From contig JAJSPD010000098.1 of the NCBI GenBank assembly GCA_021307315.1, positions 62,001 through 126,000 of the forward strand: 64,000 nt of DNA, given 5' to 3'. The notes below the pieces were generated by a model that was not told the origin of the DNA, ran no database searches, and saw only the letters and a program-made list of their open reading frames with translations. Shown one piece after another: positions 33,744 through 45,157 of this stretch. How positions within the stretch are numbered: the first letter of the stretch is position 1; every line of letters starts with the position of its first letter. The translations under genes were made by a program, and so were the position numbers. The stretch is from Bisporella sp. PMI_857 (lineage: Eukaryota > Ascomycota > Leotiomycetes > Helotiales > Helotiaceae).

Positions 33744-34301
33744 TTAAAGAAGGTATTTGGCCAGGGAGTGGTATTGCCCAATATTGCTAGCATGAGGCTC
33801 CGCAAACGGATCGTGCACGGGCCTCTATACGACCCTGTAATATGACACATGAGCGCACCAAAAAAAAAAGCAGAGTCATCACATCAAATTATCCCCGATA
33901 CAGTATGATCATCAGTGAGTGCGAGAATATAGAGATTAGCCCTGTCACAGCCCGCATAGGCGGACCACCTCTGCTACATGAGATGAGTTTGAGGTGCTCG
34001 TGACAACGCCGAGTATTTGGAACGCTCTAGCTTCAATCGGCTGGACCAAATTTTTTTAACTTATGACGTTATTCGGAATGCCGATCTGCTAATAACTTAT
34101 CTGCACGTGTATGGAGAAGTCAAATTAACTTACAGCCATGGCGCGATCAAGAATATCAACAACGGATAGACTATCGAAGTCATAAGGAGTTTATCGAACT
34201 TGAGGACGCAAAGGACTACATTGCGACAAAGTGAAAGATGAAAAGCGAAGTGGTACCACTTGAGGTCAGTGAATATCTTTGAATACTTTTTTTGGACAAT
34301 A
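33744..34301. other. intergenic, nothing recognised
   Basis: No supported gene. It lies between the start of the minus-strand F-box-like gene and the 3' end of the MADS-like gene. Confidence 0.45.
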
Positions 34302-35259
34302 TTATTTCTGAAATACCCAGTCCCAGCCTTGAAGTAATTTTTTTAGATCTATTTGTTGTCGATTTGGGCGCATCACATCTGGCCGCTTAGTATGGATTTC
34401 AATTGCTGTGTCAAGGTCACTTTTGGGTAGGTGAGTGCCCACATCAGCTCTATCTTTCGTCATATGTTCAGCTCGTTTGACCTGGAAGACTCCCGGCTCC
34501 GCTCCCTTAGCACATGGTATATCCACATCGACTAAACCAATTTCGCTCTTTGATTGATGTGGTTCTGCTACCCCGCGTTCTATTTCTACTACCTCGTTCT
34601 TCAGGTCGGGTGCAAAATTTTCTAGCATTGTGTCCAGATCGTATGATTCTTCCAGAACGAGCAGAGCATCCTCTATTTCACTGTACGAGTCTGACGCTGG
34701 TGGTCCCCCTTCATCCCTTCCTGAGTTTATCACATCGATATCATCCAGCTCCCAGGTTGCATCGGGTGAAGGTTCTTCTGGTATTGTGACAGCTTGAGCG
34801 CTTGCTTCATCGCCCGGCGTGTCTGCATTTATTGTAGCATAGCACCGACCAATACCCGAAGCTTGTTCTTCACCATCATCTACCACATCCTCCAAGGAAG
34901 AGGCACTCTCATTGTCACCAACCACTTTCCAGCAGCCAAAAATATTTTCTTTCTCAAGGAAGTCGTGCTTTCCTGAAGGATGAGTTGCCTATAATATTAG
35001 CAATTAAGCCGCCAAGACTGAAGGGAAATTGACTTGCAATTAGATCTTGAATTGAAGGTGGCCAGTTAAGATCTCCTGCGGCTCTAAATGACCGAACCCT
35101 ACCAGTCCTGTCACGAACAATCAGAGCCGCCCAGGCATCGGTATCCTTTGCAAGAAGTTTGATCTTGCTAAAGAGACTTTTACTTCTTTTCCTAAATTTT
35201 TCCTGGCGCTTTTTGCGCTCTTCAGCCTGCTTCAACTTGAGTTGGAGACGTGGTGCCAT
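34302..35259 (-). CDS. MADS-box-like protein, 298 aa
   Basis: ATG at 35259 (MAPRLQ). Exon 1 to 35034, intron 34973-35033 (61 nt, donor GTCAAT, branch GCTAAT, acceptor CTTCAG) and exon 2 to TAG at 34302. The N-terminal 75 residues (RQEKFRKRSKSLFSKIKLLAKDT then ALIVRDRTGRVRSF) follow the pattern of a degenerate MADS box: a basic helix with RKRxKSLFxK and two beta strands. The rest is acidic and low complexity, as in transcription regulators. Nuclear DNA binding is therefore possible. The donor is not consensus; without this intron the frame would end after 108 codons. Confidence 0.55.
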
Positions 35260-35280
35260 GCTTCGTACCTCAAGCTGCAA

Positions 35281-35803
35281 TTCTTTCCAAATAATCCTGA
35301 ATCTTTACTGTTACATACCGTATTATTAAACGTTATTGTGCATGCCATTTTTGGCTGCCTTCGAATCAACACAACGCAATCCGCTTTTGGCGTGGTGAAT
35401 AATAAACAAATATGCTACTTATGACCTTGTTTTGTGTGTCGAGCCGGTTTTGGCTGTGCATTAAAAAAGCTTTACTCAATTTCTGAAGTGCGAAACAAAC
35501 AAAATGCAATCTGCTTTTGGAGTGTCAAATATTAAACAGATCAGCCATTTATGGCCTTGCTATATCTGTCGGGCCATTACTGGCTATGCTGAACATTACC
35601 CACCATTAATGAGCCATTTCTAGCCTATTCAAAAATGGACTTATTCTTTGAGCCACAGTCATTTCAAAATTGTCCCTTTGATAGTTAGCACAATTCCCTC
35701 TCTTACTCTTAAATTACGAATCTAGAAATCGCTCTGATTGCGTGCGATAGAAATGGCAAGTAAGTTATGAAGGGTCAATCATAAAACAACAAATAAGCTG
35801 ACT
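35281..35803. other. intergenic, imperfect direct repeats
   Basis: Two stretches (about 35340-35440 and 35500-35580) share phrases such as AATCCGCTTTTGG/AATCTGCTTTTGG, AATATTAAACA and TGTCGRGCC, suggesting an old duplication. No gene was seen. Confidence 0.4.
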
Positions 35804-36110
35804 AGTATAGCCAAGCTTGAGGAAGCCTTCACCATCGAGCCTTCGGAAAGTCTTCTCCAAAAGCTTGTGGATTCCGTTAATGGTACAGATTGGAGGACAG
35901 TCGAAAAACTCGCTCGAAATTTTGGCTCATCTTCAATCAATCGGAGCCAACACAGTTGCGCAATTACCTCGAGCCATACAAGTGCAGTATCGTACAGGAC
36001 GTTATGGTTTTAATCCGGCTGAGAAGATCTTTGTATACTTCTTCCCAGATGAGAGCGCAGGCCATGCCATGTGGGCTGCATTAAAGGATGCCGGAGCTGT
36101 GGAAGCCTAG
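35804..36110 (+). CDS. hypothetical protein fragment
   Basis: Two overlapping frames look protein-like: AKLEEAFTIEPSESLLQKLVD from about 35810, and then, in the +1 frame, GRYGFNPAEKIFVYFFPDES to TAG at 36110. A clean intron joining them was not found, so either a frameshift or an unrecognised intron is involved. There is no ATG at the beginning; a possible acceptor (GCTGACTAG) lies just before. Function unknown. Confidence 0.35.
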
Positions 36111-36210
36111 GGCGGGATAGTTTTTATTAAATGATTGCGACTGGATGATGTTTTATATCATATTCAAAGCTATACAGTGTACTATAGTAGATTGAGAAAT
36201 CAATATCTAA

Positions 36211-36555
36211 CTACGGGACTTGGTAATTCTCCTGTTTCAAACGAGACCATTCATCGTCTACTTGTTGCTGGCTTGTTCTCAGTTTGAGTAAAGCCTTCTC
36301 AAACTTATCCTTCACTCGAATCATGTCTTTTTCAAAGTCCTTCCTAGGTTGCTCCATCTCTCGGTAATATGCCACCTCGCGATTAAGCCTGCTATTCAGC
36401 CTTTGTAGTTGTTCGATCCTCTCACTTAGGTTTGGGACTGGATCGTACTTAGAAGCCTGTAATCTCTGTGGACTTGCGTCTATGGCCATGGTGGAGCCAT
36501 GGTGAAGGTTAATGATTCTATCAATTGGGCTAAGTTGAGGTGGTCCTTTTGACAT
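36211..36555 (-). CDS. small coiled-coil protein, 114 aa
   Basis: Single exon, ATG at 36555 and TAG at 36211. The C-terminal 70 residues form a predicted coiled coil (SERIEQLQRLNSRLNREVAYY then KDKFEKALLKL). The block Lx(R/E)LxREVxYYR resembles the one in the small protein at 38671-39015 (LERELRNYR), so the two may be distant paralogs. Such a protein could pair with another coiled-coil protein; function unknown. Confidence 0.55.
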   Translation of the reverse strand: MSKGPPQLSPIDRIINLHHGSTMAIDASPQRLQASKYDPVPNLSERIEQLQRLNSRLNREVAYYREMEQPRKDFEKDMIRVKDKFEKALLKLRTSQQQVDDEWSRLKQENYQVP

Positions 36556-36792
36556 TGTGGGAATTTGAATGATTAATCAAGCAATACGTATACTGACACA
36601 GTTATATAGGTGAACGGTCTGTGAATACATGGCTAGAATTGGCTTCTCTTGAACTGACATAATAGCAATAAATTCCTGGAACCCCTTTCCCACCAGCCCA
36701 ACATTAGGCATGCCCATAAAATCAAGACTATGAATCATTCTCAAGCTTTAAACCTCAACGATCAGGAGCTATACGTAAGCTTGCTGCAGTAG

Positions 36793-37572
36793 TCACTTCG
36801 TTCTCCGCTTCTTGCTACGCGTCTGTCCCTCGTCTTCTATACCCCTCTTAATTGTTTCAGGCTCACCCAAGGTGGCCGCTGCAGCATCTTCGCTAGTGGA
36901 TGTTGGATGGATTACAGCCTGTAGCGACATAGGCGGCACCACTCGGTTCTCTGGTGGTGGAGGAATAATGGGACTTGTGCCACAGCTTAGGTCAAGAGAT
37001 GATGTGATACTGTAATCAACATCACCGGGCGGTGATAGACCCACCGGGTTTGTTGAGAATTGATCATCTGGAGGCTGCTCGTATTGAGTATATTGGGCCA
37101 TTAATGGTGCCAAATATTGCTGCTCCTGCTCCTGCTGCTGTTGCTGTCGTTGCTGCTGCTGCTGTTGATAATCAATCATTTGCTTCTGGGTGTCTATCAG
37201 TTCCTCGGCAATACGAAGCTGCTCCTGAAGCTGGGATTTCTCCCGGCCATATCTAACAATAATAGACTGGTAATTGTTCGAAAGTTGGGAATGTCTCTGC
37301 TGCATTGTATCAAGGCCATGCTGCATGGTCCAGCGGCATTTGACCTCAGATTCATGGCAGATTGAAGCGTGAAGGAGCCGTACATTAACTTCGTCAAGGT
37401 CCATGCGAACACCAAGGACTTCTGCTTCTAGCATCTCAATTTTCTGCGCGGCTGATAGACCTGGGCCATTTATAGTATCGGTCTAGATAAGTCAGCTCGT
37501 TGCTACCTTGGGGTCTTTGAGTGAAGTACAGACCTCTGGCTCTGGCGTGGATCTGGGTGTGCTGTACGACAT
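36793..37572 (-). CDS. glutamine-rich coiled-coil protein, 242 aa
   Basis: ATG at 37572 (MSYSTPRSTPEPE), a 51-nt intron (37483-37533; donor GTCTGT, branch GCTGAC, acceptor CTAG) and exon 2 37482-36793. A coiled coil (AAQKIEMLEAEVLGV to IAEELIDTQKQM) is followed by a polyglutamine run encoded by CAG/CAA repeats, then a Pro/Ser-rich acidic tail ending in a basic KRRTK that could be a nuclear signal. The composition suggests a nuclear regulator, but there is no DNA-binding domain. Confidence 0.6.
37117..37165 (-). repeat. CAG-type trinucleotide repeat coding polyglutamine
   Basis: Interrupted CTG/TTG triplets on the plus strand, read as Gln on the minus strand within the gene at 36793-37572. 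Such tracts are length-variable. Confidence 0.8.
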
Positions 37573-37934
37573 AGTGAAATGTGTGTCGGAAACTGTGATC
37601 TTCCTTGAGAGACTTGATGGCCATCTTAAGTATTCTCAAAAGCCAGCTGTACTCGCTACCAAAGACTCTATTCCCAATTTCGTACATGAATCCTGCCGAT
37701 TGCCAGCATCTAAAAAGTGCATATCAATTGTGGCTTCAAAATCCGGTAAGGAGGCCAGAAGCCGTTTATGGTTGGTTGTTCTGGAAAAGTCGCTTACGGC
37801 TTTTAAACGAAGTTTCATAATTCTGTTGGTGGGCCATTTTTGGCCGAGGACCAGTTTTGCGCAGGAATGAAAACATTTGTTCCTGCCACCAAGAATCAGT
37901 TAAGTCAACAGGTTTATCAATCAGGCGCTGCAAT

Positions 37935-38674
37935 ATGCCAGACGTTAACCATAATTCTGAGTTTGCAAAATTTTATCATATGTACAAGCAATGGGAGGCG
38001 GAAAATCATCCGGCTCTAGAAGCTTCCCAGCTACAAACCGAGCTCCCACATGTTCGCAAAGCAGCCCACCCTCTTCTACAATCAGGCCTACCTCCACATC
38101 GGCCCTACCCGTATCAGCCAACTCGAAATGTATTCGCAAGAAGTACTCCACTTGGGCGAAATACACCTGATCTATTAGCTTTCTTTCAGGCCCTCGATGA
38201 AGTGAAGAAACGCCAAGATGATTTAAATATGAAGATGATTAAGCTACAAAATATGTCAGTGAAGGCAATTTTCATCCACGCAAAGGACAAGCTAATACAA
38301 AAGAAACAGGTCAGAGCAAATCAGAATGTATGGACTTCGGGTTCCTTGAACAGACCTTCTCTGTTAACAATCCCCCTAGAACTGTCGAAGAGGGCGTGAC
38401 AGCAATGAAAACTACTATGGAGAGATTTGAGGTTGTTGGCAGAAATGTGCTTGAGATAGCGTTGAAGTCTTCAAGTACACAACTACCAGACATGGAGCAA
38501 CCCATCAGTTATCCCCATAAACCATATGAAGGGCCAAACACTAGTCGGACTACATCGTCAGATCCTCCGCAAACAAATTTCAACTTACGATCATCTGAGA
38601 CTGTAGAAACATACTCAGAACCGAATTACGCCGACTATTCGTCTTTTGAATTTTTGAATAATGATGCATCCTAG
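37935..38674 (+). CDS. hypothetical protein, 231 aa
   Basis: ATG at 37935, exon 1 to 38309, a 44-nt intron (38310-38353; donor GTCAGA, acceptor GAACAG) and exon 2 to TAG at 38674. The N-terminal part is polar and proline-rich; the middle (LLAFFQALDEVKKRQDDLNMKM) is helical; the C-terminal third is Ser/Thr-rich and acidic. No known motif. It is convergent with the small gene at 38671-39015, overlapping at the stops, and divergent from the gene at 36793-37572. The donor is not the strict consensus, so the splice is probable, not certain. Confidence 0.5.
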
Positions 38675-39015
38675 ATCCAGAGTGGATGACTGCCAGGGCA
38701 CTCTTCATAAATACCCCAGAATGCCAACCAATCTTTATTTGAGCTTGCCACGCATGTCTTGACCTTTTTAAGACTCTTTGTGATAAATGCGATAGCTATT
38801 ATGCTATAATTTGCTAGCGTAATTGTTGCATTCCACGTATTTCGATAATTTCTAAGCTCTCTTTCCAGCTGCTGGTTTTCTTTTACGTAAGCCGCGATGG
38901 TCTCATACTCCTGTAGCCGTGCTTCCTCGGAGACCCTCTGGATCAGATAAGTCATAACCGATAAGTCATCGCTATATATGCTGGAAACTGAGTGCCTATT
39001 GATTCCCTGGTCCAT
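38671..39015 (-). CDS. small coiled-coil protein with a hydrophobic helix, 114 aa
   Basis: ATG at 39015, TAG at 38671. A coiled-coil segment (YVKENQQLERELRNYRN) precedes a hydrophobic stretch (ANYSIIAIAFI) that may be a weak membrane helix. Same length and a similar LxREL..YR block as the protein at 36211-36555. The stop overlaps the stop of the convergent gene by a few bases. Function unknown. Confidence 0.5.
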   Translation of the reverse strand: MDQGINRHSVSSIYSDDLSVMTYLIQRVSEEARLQEYETIAAYVKENQQLERELRNYRNTWNATITLANYSIIAIAFITKSLKKVKTCVASSNKDWLAFWGIYEECPGSHPLWI

Positions 39016-39225
39016 TTTCAAAGCTTTTCAGCTTTTCACATATGGGAAATATTTCTGGCGTAGTGAATAGTTCTTTCTGACAAGTACGGAACGTAATTAG
39101 ATTAAATACTTAAGATTTGTAGGTCAGAATTGGACATATGTGATTTCGGTGGCCAAAAGTTGATTTGCAAAGACTTCTGCAAGGGATATATAGGTTCTCT
39201 TGCTCTGAAATTTGCATTCACCATC

Positions 39226-40182
39226 ATGGATCCCCCAACTAACTATCCCACCTTACGAAAGATTAAACCATTTTACAATGAAAGAAATGAAAATGCACCG
39301 TCTTTACCATCGGCAAGGATTGGAGTTTCTAAAGTCAGAAAATTGTTAAGGGTCGAGTTTAAGGATCCGAAAGATGACTATCGATTTGTCCAGGAATTGA
39401 AGTCAGGTCAAGGGGTGCTTTCATGTCACCAGAGAAACCCACTCCATCTCGCAGTAATCCGCCAGTCATTCTCGCAGGCACCTTTGCACATGCTTGAAGT
39501 AATTGCCAAGCTCCAGCATCCCAATATCGCCAACACCGTGAATGCGTATTTTTACGATAACAAGCTGTCAATTGTCGGCGAGTATGTAGATATATCTTTA
39601 CTTGAGCTTGCATTCAACACTTTGAGTCCAGAAGAGTGGGAAATAGCAACAATTATTGCAGAGGTATGCTTCTTTTTATTTAGAGTGAACCTACAATAAA
39701 TTAGTCAGGTCTGCAAAGCTATGGTTTACCTCCTGGATGTATTACCAGTCTGCGAAATTCACATCGACAGCGTTAGGGTGTCTCTGCAGGGGCATGTAAA
39801 GCTTGGTAAGCCTCGAAAATCTTAAGCCTTATATTCTTGCTGAAGCTACTAGTCCTTGATATGGATTATGATGGCTCTCTCAACAAACCCAATACTCCAG
39901 ATACACATTACAATTCGGCATTTATAATAGGAATTTTAGAGTTTTTAATGTGTAAAACAAGCAATGAAAGCTGGTCTGACGAAGCTCTTGAGTTTTCATC
40001 ACTTCCAACTTCTGATTCCTTGTCACCATTCTTGAATGTAAGTCAACCACCATAAGCTCCCAACTCCTATCTGACATTTTAATTAGCATGTCTTCTTGAC
40101 CAAGGCTGTGTCCCCAACTAAGCTTGTTGCACGAATTCGCTTCGCAACGCAAATACTAAGCAATCAGTGTTTTCCACCTTAG
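39226..40182 (+). CDS. kinase-like protein, probably a pseudokinase, 271 aa
   Basis: Four exons: 39226-39663, 39709-39805, 39853-40037 and 40087-40182, with introns of 45-49 nt, all GT-AG and in frame. The fold pattern of a protein kinase is recognisable: LQHPNIANTVNAYFYDNK then IVGEYVDISLLEL (hinge), followed by IHIDSVRVS, where active kinases have HRDxKxxN, and HVKL then LDMDYDG in place of DFG. The catalytic Arg, Lys and Asn and the normal DFG are missing, and the glycine loop is poor. A scaffold or decoy role is possible. Fungal kinase-like genes are often found near NLR or effector regions (general knowledge; not a proof). Confidence 0.6.
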
Positions 40183-41232
40183 TCATGGAGAGTTTTTCAA
40201 ATTCAATATAATTTCGGAATGGCTCAAAGCTTGGTCCGAAAAACATAATTGCAAGACTCTCTGTGTAAAAGATAATGTAAATACGCATGGAAGAACTCAT
40301 ACCCTAAATACACGAACAATGTTGATGTTGTGTATTTTATTGTATATATATGTGTAACTTTAAAGTCAATATCTGTCTTTATATCCGACACAGGGTGGGC
40401 TTGCTCCTATTGGCTTGTTAAAACCCAATCCAACCTACAAACATTTTTAAAATAGTCTTACAAGCTGCTCCATTGTTGGTGGCCAAGATACACTCGTTGG
40501 TGATATATAAGTTACACATAATTTTTTCCGTTTCTTCTAACAACCAAAAATACATCTGCATTAAAAAGTTGGTGAAGGTCATTTGCTTTACTAAGAAGGC
40601 TAACCTTCCTGCGACGAAAATTTTCTTGTGTGTTCTTTTTGACTCTTTTATGATTTGAAGCGTTCATATTTGTCTAAAATGCACGATTGAGTATATGAAA
40701 AGACAGGACTCCAGTGGGCTTCGCCGTAAACACTAGTTGGCTCCAAATGAGCTGTGCTCGCTTTTATGGTTCCAATCTCACTTATGTTTTCAACCCATTG
40801 TCCATTTCTAGACTCAAATCATTGCCAAGCTTAACACCCACCCGTAATCTTCGCCATTACGCATTTCCGCGGTTACTGGAAATAAAGTTTATACACCAAC
40901 AACAAAATGATACGTAGTAAGACTGCTGGTGTTGTGTCACAAATAAACAGGCCTCAATTTTGACCTTCGGACCTAGCGAAGATAAGCCCGAAGTGGATTC
41001 AGGGCAAATGAGGTGAAAACTAGAACCTGCCTATTCACTTGCTGTATATGGCTCCTGCATTGTACTATACTTGAATATATAGGTTGACGGAAATAGAACC
41101 ACAAATGATGGCTTTCTACTGCATGAAATAGCGACTGCCAGCGCGGCCCAGTACTGTAAATCGACTTTGCTAGTTAACATAACATACAGATACCTGAATC
41201 TTGCGTCACCGAAAGAAAACCAAAATAGTACC
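40183..41232. other. intergenic, nothing recognised
   Basis: AT-rich stretch with short open frames only, none convincing. Confidence 0.45.
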
Positions 41233-42230
41233 ATGCAAACCCAAAATCAGTTGGAGGATTCGCAGAGGAAGAAAGCTGCTCACCCACCACGTAGCGATTC
41301 AGGACTACTCTCACTTCAGCACTCAAACGCGCTTAGGACGAATTCTGACTCAGAGACTAAATCGGATCCAAAGCGCCAGAGTTTTGGCCTTTCTCAGTGC
41401 CCACCCGCTGCGCGAAAGCAATTTTACCCTCTTGATAACAACATCCTGCCAGGGCAGTTAACTCTTGGGGAATCAGCTATTCGGCGCCCCTTAGATTCTC
41501 CCTCTAAGTTTGCGCCTAATGCTTCGGCCATATTAAATGCTGGGTCAGGAACATCTGTACAAGACATCGCAAGTCAGCCAGAGGAGACTTGTGAAATAAT
41601 TATGCAGCTTAAAACTCTACCAATCTCGGATGGGCAGTTGGTTGCTGAGGCTCAAGGTATTTATGCAGCGCTTGCTATGGCTGAATCGCAATGTATTAAA
41701 GTAGATTTTCTTCAATCCGGCAAACCGCAGTTCAAACCGAATGATAAGCAGTGGCAAGCACTCGCCGCCTTGCACCGCACGTTGCTTTATGAGCATTATG
41801 ACTTTCTTTTAGCGTCTCAACATCCTTTAGCCAGCTTAGCTTTACGGCATCTTGCGTTAAAATATGCTATGCCAGCACGTATGTGGCGCTATGGAATACT
41901 GTAAAAGCCCTTCTTTGTGCATTCCGAGTAAGCAGTTGCTGACTCAACTATTTTTTCAGTTCTTTTCTAGAAGTGCTTAAACATCATTTGCCAGCCTCAT
42001 TCGAGCACATGGTGGCCTTTATATACCTCGCTTACTCAATGCTAACGTTGTTGTACGAGACGGTACCTACGTTTAAAGACACTTGGATTAAGTGCCTGCG
42101 CGACCTTAGTTGGTATCGAATGGCTATTGAAAAAAATGATATGAAAGAAAGAGATGTCTGGATTAGCGTCTCTCGTCACTGGTATTCTAAGGCTACGGCT
42201 AAAAGTTCTGCAAAAGGCCGATTGTATTAG
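41233..42230 (+). pseudogene. Est1-type DNA/RNA-binding protein, C-terminally truncated
   Basis: ATG at 41233 (ACCATGC). Exon 1 to 41900, a 59-nt intron (41901-41959; GTAAAA, TTTTTTCAG) and exon 2 to TAG at 42230. After a disordered N-terminus of about 130 residues, the helical block (LYEHYDFLLASQHP, YAMPARMWRYGI, FLEVLKHHLPASFEHM, AYSMLTLLYETVP, SRHWYSK) matches what I recall of fungal Est1/SMG7-type domains. Family members continue after GRLY with HHLAILARP; here TAG TAA follows at once, so the domain is cut near its middle. Est1-type proteins bind telomerase or decay factors; this short product is unlikely to work. Confidence 0.6.
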
Positions 42231-42436
42231 TAACCTCGCCTTCACGGAATTTCCCGAATCAAATTTTGGCAGAAAATTCATGGTCCGATTGAGAATTTGA
42301 CATAAAAATGCACAACCCAAGGGACATTCTAAAGGACCTCCCGGGATATCGTAGCACTGACGCAGATATTGTGCAAAGCGCAGAGAATAAGCCAATTACT
42401 ACGATATAAGGACAAATTCTTGTGAATGTGTACATA

Positions 42437-42482
42437 ACGTCCATCCCTGCGTGGCGAAAAAACCTACGTGCCAGAACGACTT
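42437..42482 (+). repeat. solo TIR end of the transposon family
   Basis: ACGTCCATCCCTGCGTGGCG, then AACCTACGTGCCAGAA, preceded by TA. It lies 200 bp after the truncated Est1-type gene, with no partner end seen nearby. Confidence 0.65.
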
Positions 42483-42737
42483 CATTGTTTGGGGGTCTCA
42501 AATCTCACCACAGAAAGCGATTAATTATGGAGCCGAACACAAACCTCAGGCGGAAGTTTTCTATATCACGTGACCAAAAAGGGCCTGATATTCGGGGAAG
42601 CAAATGCAGGGGCTAAAAGGTCGCTAGCCATAATAAGACTAGAGTATCCAGAAGCAAGAGCTAAAGTTAAAAACATTCATGGACTATCAAGTAAACTGCC
42701 CGTTATAGTACGGTGCATCTTCTATTCCGAAGCATGC

Positions 42738-43514
42738 CTAACCTTTCTTCGATTCAGCCCCCTCCTTCAAGAATACTCCGTTAAGTAAGTAACTAAGGAC
42801 CCTTTCGGTAGCTCTCTGTATTTTCAATTCCTTCAATCTCTCACTTCGACGATGCTTTCTAGTCGCTACAGCCCAGACTGCAAAATTCGAGAGCTCGTTG
42901 GCTTTCTGTGCCATTACTTCTTCTTCGAATCTGTTTTCAACGCACTGACAGAATTCTCTCATGTCATCCCAATCTTTTAGCGCCTTCAGGAACTTAGTTG
43001 CTGCGACGAGTAGTTCATCGAAGACCCATACTCCCTTGTCTGCGCTATGCTCTTCTACGCGGATTTGATCAAGAATTTCGATGATCCTCGAGGTACTCGT
43101 TACTGGTTGGAGATGAGCCTTTATAAGGGCTGTCGCCTTTTCACGTGAAATATGGCCTACGTCATTGGAAGCGTTAAGTTGATAATACTCGATATGGCCA
43201 ATATTGCTAATAATGCTTTCGATTGTTGGTAGTATCGTTTTAGGGACGAGTTCCAAATTGATATTAAGTTCAGGTGCTCCAGGTAGTGTTGGCACAACGA
43301 TCGGCCAAAGCCAAGAAAGTCTTTCGACTTCATCAACATCGATAACGACTTTCTGGTGAATTGAATTGACTTGAAGAAGACTTCTGTCTCGTAGCGTAAT
43401 GGCGCATTTGGGCTCTGTAGATTCGCTATTCGTATGGTACTTTTTTGGTATCAATTTGTGAAAGTATTTAAGCGAATTAGTGTAGAAAATGATATTGCTG
43501 TTATTGGAAGCCAT
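42738..43514 (-). CDS. hypothetical protein, 258 aa
   Basis: Single exon, ATG at 43514 (MASNNSN) and TAA at 42738. The N-terminal half is beta-like (FYTNSLKYFHKLIPKKYHT looks like a BTB-type edge but is not convincing), the C-terminal half is helical with a basic end (RKHRRSERLKELKIQRATE). The layout (short N-terminal domain, then helices with a CxxxxE block) resembles fungal BTB/POZ-like proteins, but the alignment is by eye and weak. Function unknown. Confidence 0.55.
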   Translation of the reverse strand: MASNNSNIIFYTNSLKYFHKLIPKKYHTNSESTEPKCAITLRDRSLLQVNSIHQKVVIDVDEVERLSWLWPIVVPTLPGAPELNINLELVPKTILPTIESIISNIGHIEYYQLNASNDVGHISREKATALIKAHLQPVTSTSRIIEILDQIRVEEHSADKGVWVFDELLVAATKFLKALKDWDDMREFCQCVENRFEEEVMAQKANELSNFAVWAVATRKHRRSERLKELKIQRATERVLSYLLNGVFLKEGAESKKG

Positions 43515-45157
43515 TGCGAGCTAAGTATACGAAGTTACAAGCTCTATGTCTAATAATAATCGAGAGCTATTGTATTGGTGGTGAATTTAAAGGAAGAAGC
43601 AAGGCTTGTGAAGAAATGAATGATAAAAAATCAGGTTGGAAAGCGAAGCAGTGGACTATATATATTTTCAAGATTGAGGCGCAGCAAGTAGATCTCTATA
43701 TGTTAACAGTAATTCTAAGCAGCCATCAGCTAGGGTGCTTCCAGGCATTACCGAAGGATGGCGCTTAATCACCTGTGGCAAGAAACATCCACCAAGTCCC
43801 GCATGATTCTTTCGTGGTCTGCGGCGTCTGGCAACATCTCGGAACTTGTTCCATGATATCCTGTTCACGCAACATCATGGATCCCTACGTGGTGCAGCTA
43901 TTGGGGGAGGAGGTGTTTTGGTTCCTACCGCGTGACAACGCCACACCCTTTTTCTGTTGCAGGCGCTGGTGCTCAAATGAACCCGTTCTTGACCTTATCC
44001 TTTTCTGGTGCTTCTAACAGCAACACGCGGCCCTGCAGTGATGTGATCTGCCGTTCCAGCCCTTGTGGCCCAACGAATCCGCAGGCTCACAAGGTAGCAC
44101 CCTATGCCGCTGCTGAAAAATCCTCGCTGCGCAAGGCTTCGAAGCTGACGTCCTTGATTTCCGCTTAACCATTTAATTGGCGACAAGTTCGCTGGATCGT
44201 GTTGCATTGGGTCGAGATACGAGCTGCCGCTGCCTGCAGCTGCATCACCACAATTGCGCTTTCTTGGTGGTTGTAAGAATAGATGTTTGCCTTGATATAG
44301 CTCTTACGGTAGATATGAGCTGGTCAATCGGGGGATTGCCGCACAGTCGTCTGGCTAGATGGCATATTGCGGGAGGACGTATCCATGAGACCATACTTTG
44401 TGCCAAATATAACGCAACAGTTGCGATGTGTTTTATGTAGAGCCTTTTAAGCAGAGTTGTGGTTGGGCATACCGCTGGTAAGAAGCCTGGCGAGAAGCCT
44501 GCTGAAGGTGAAGTACGAGACATTTGGGAGACTGGGAAACAATTAGCGTTAGAATCCTCAGCTACCGGAGTGTCAGCCTGCCTCCTTTTGAGCTCAGCCA
44601 TGAGAAGCCGAACCAGCAAGCTTTCACTGTACCTTTCAACCCTCTAGAGGGTTGAAATGCTTCTGGGATCTAGTATCCCTTGGTCGCATCCATCCATGAA
44701 CCATCCCAATCACCCCGCATGTCTAAGACACATCCATGCTATCCTACAACGATAGGGTGTTTAGTGGCTCAGCTGATTCAATCGGCATAACCATGGATGA
44801 GGCCCAGCACTCCTGCCTCTTAGTCACGATAGGGAAGGGCGAATGGCAGCACAAATATCCTTCAGGGGGAAGCAGATGCCTAGCATCATGCACCGTGGCA
44901 TCAAGCAGCCAGGGTGTTTGAGCATAGGACAGTCCCACCTCGTTCGTCCAACGGAATGTTTCACATCCGAGATGCCTCAAGAACCCAGGCCTTACCTGCT
45001 CAGGATTCAGCTGAAGCAAGGTAGTGCAGCACCTTGACAGTGGCACCAGTCAAGGAGTCTGAGTACTTAATCTCAGGCTATCCCCAGTGGCCGACCTCAA
45101 CCATTCTTTTCAATTCAAACACAACCTTCTCCCCCTCGTACCGAATCCAGAATAAGC
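43515..45157. other. gene-poor stretch, GC-richer than its surroundings
   Basis: Many short overlapping frames on both strands, none with convincing motifs, starts or splice sites. From about 43740 to 45060 the base composition is clearly more GC-rich than on either side. It may be an old insertion or a decayed gene. Confidence 0.4.
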
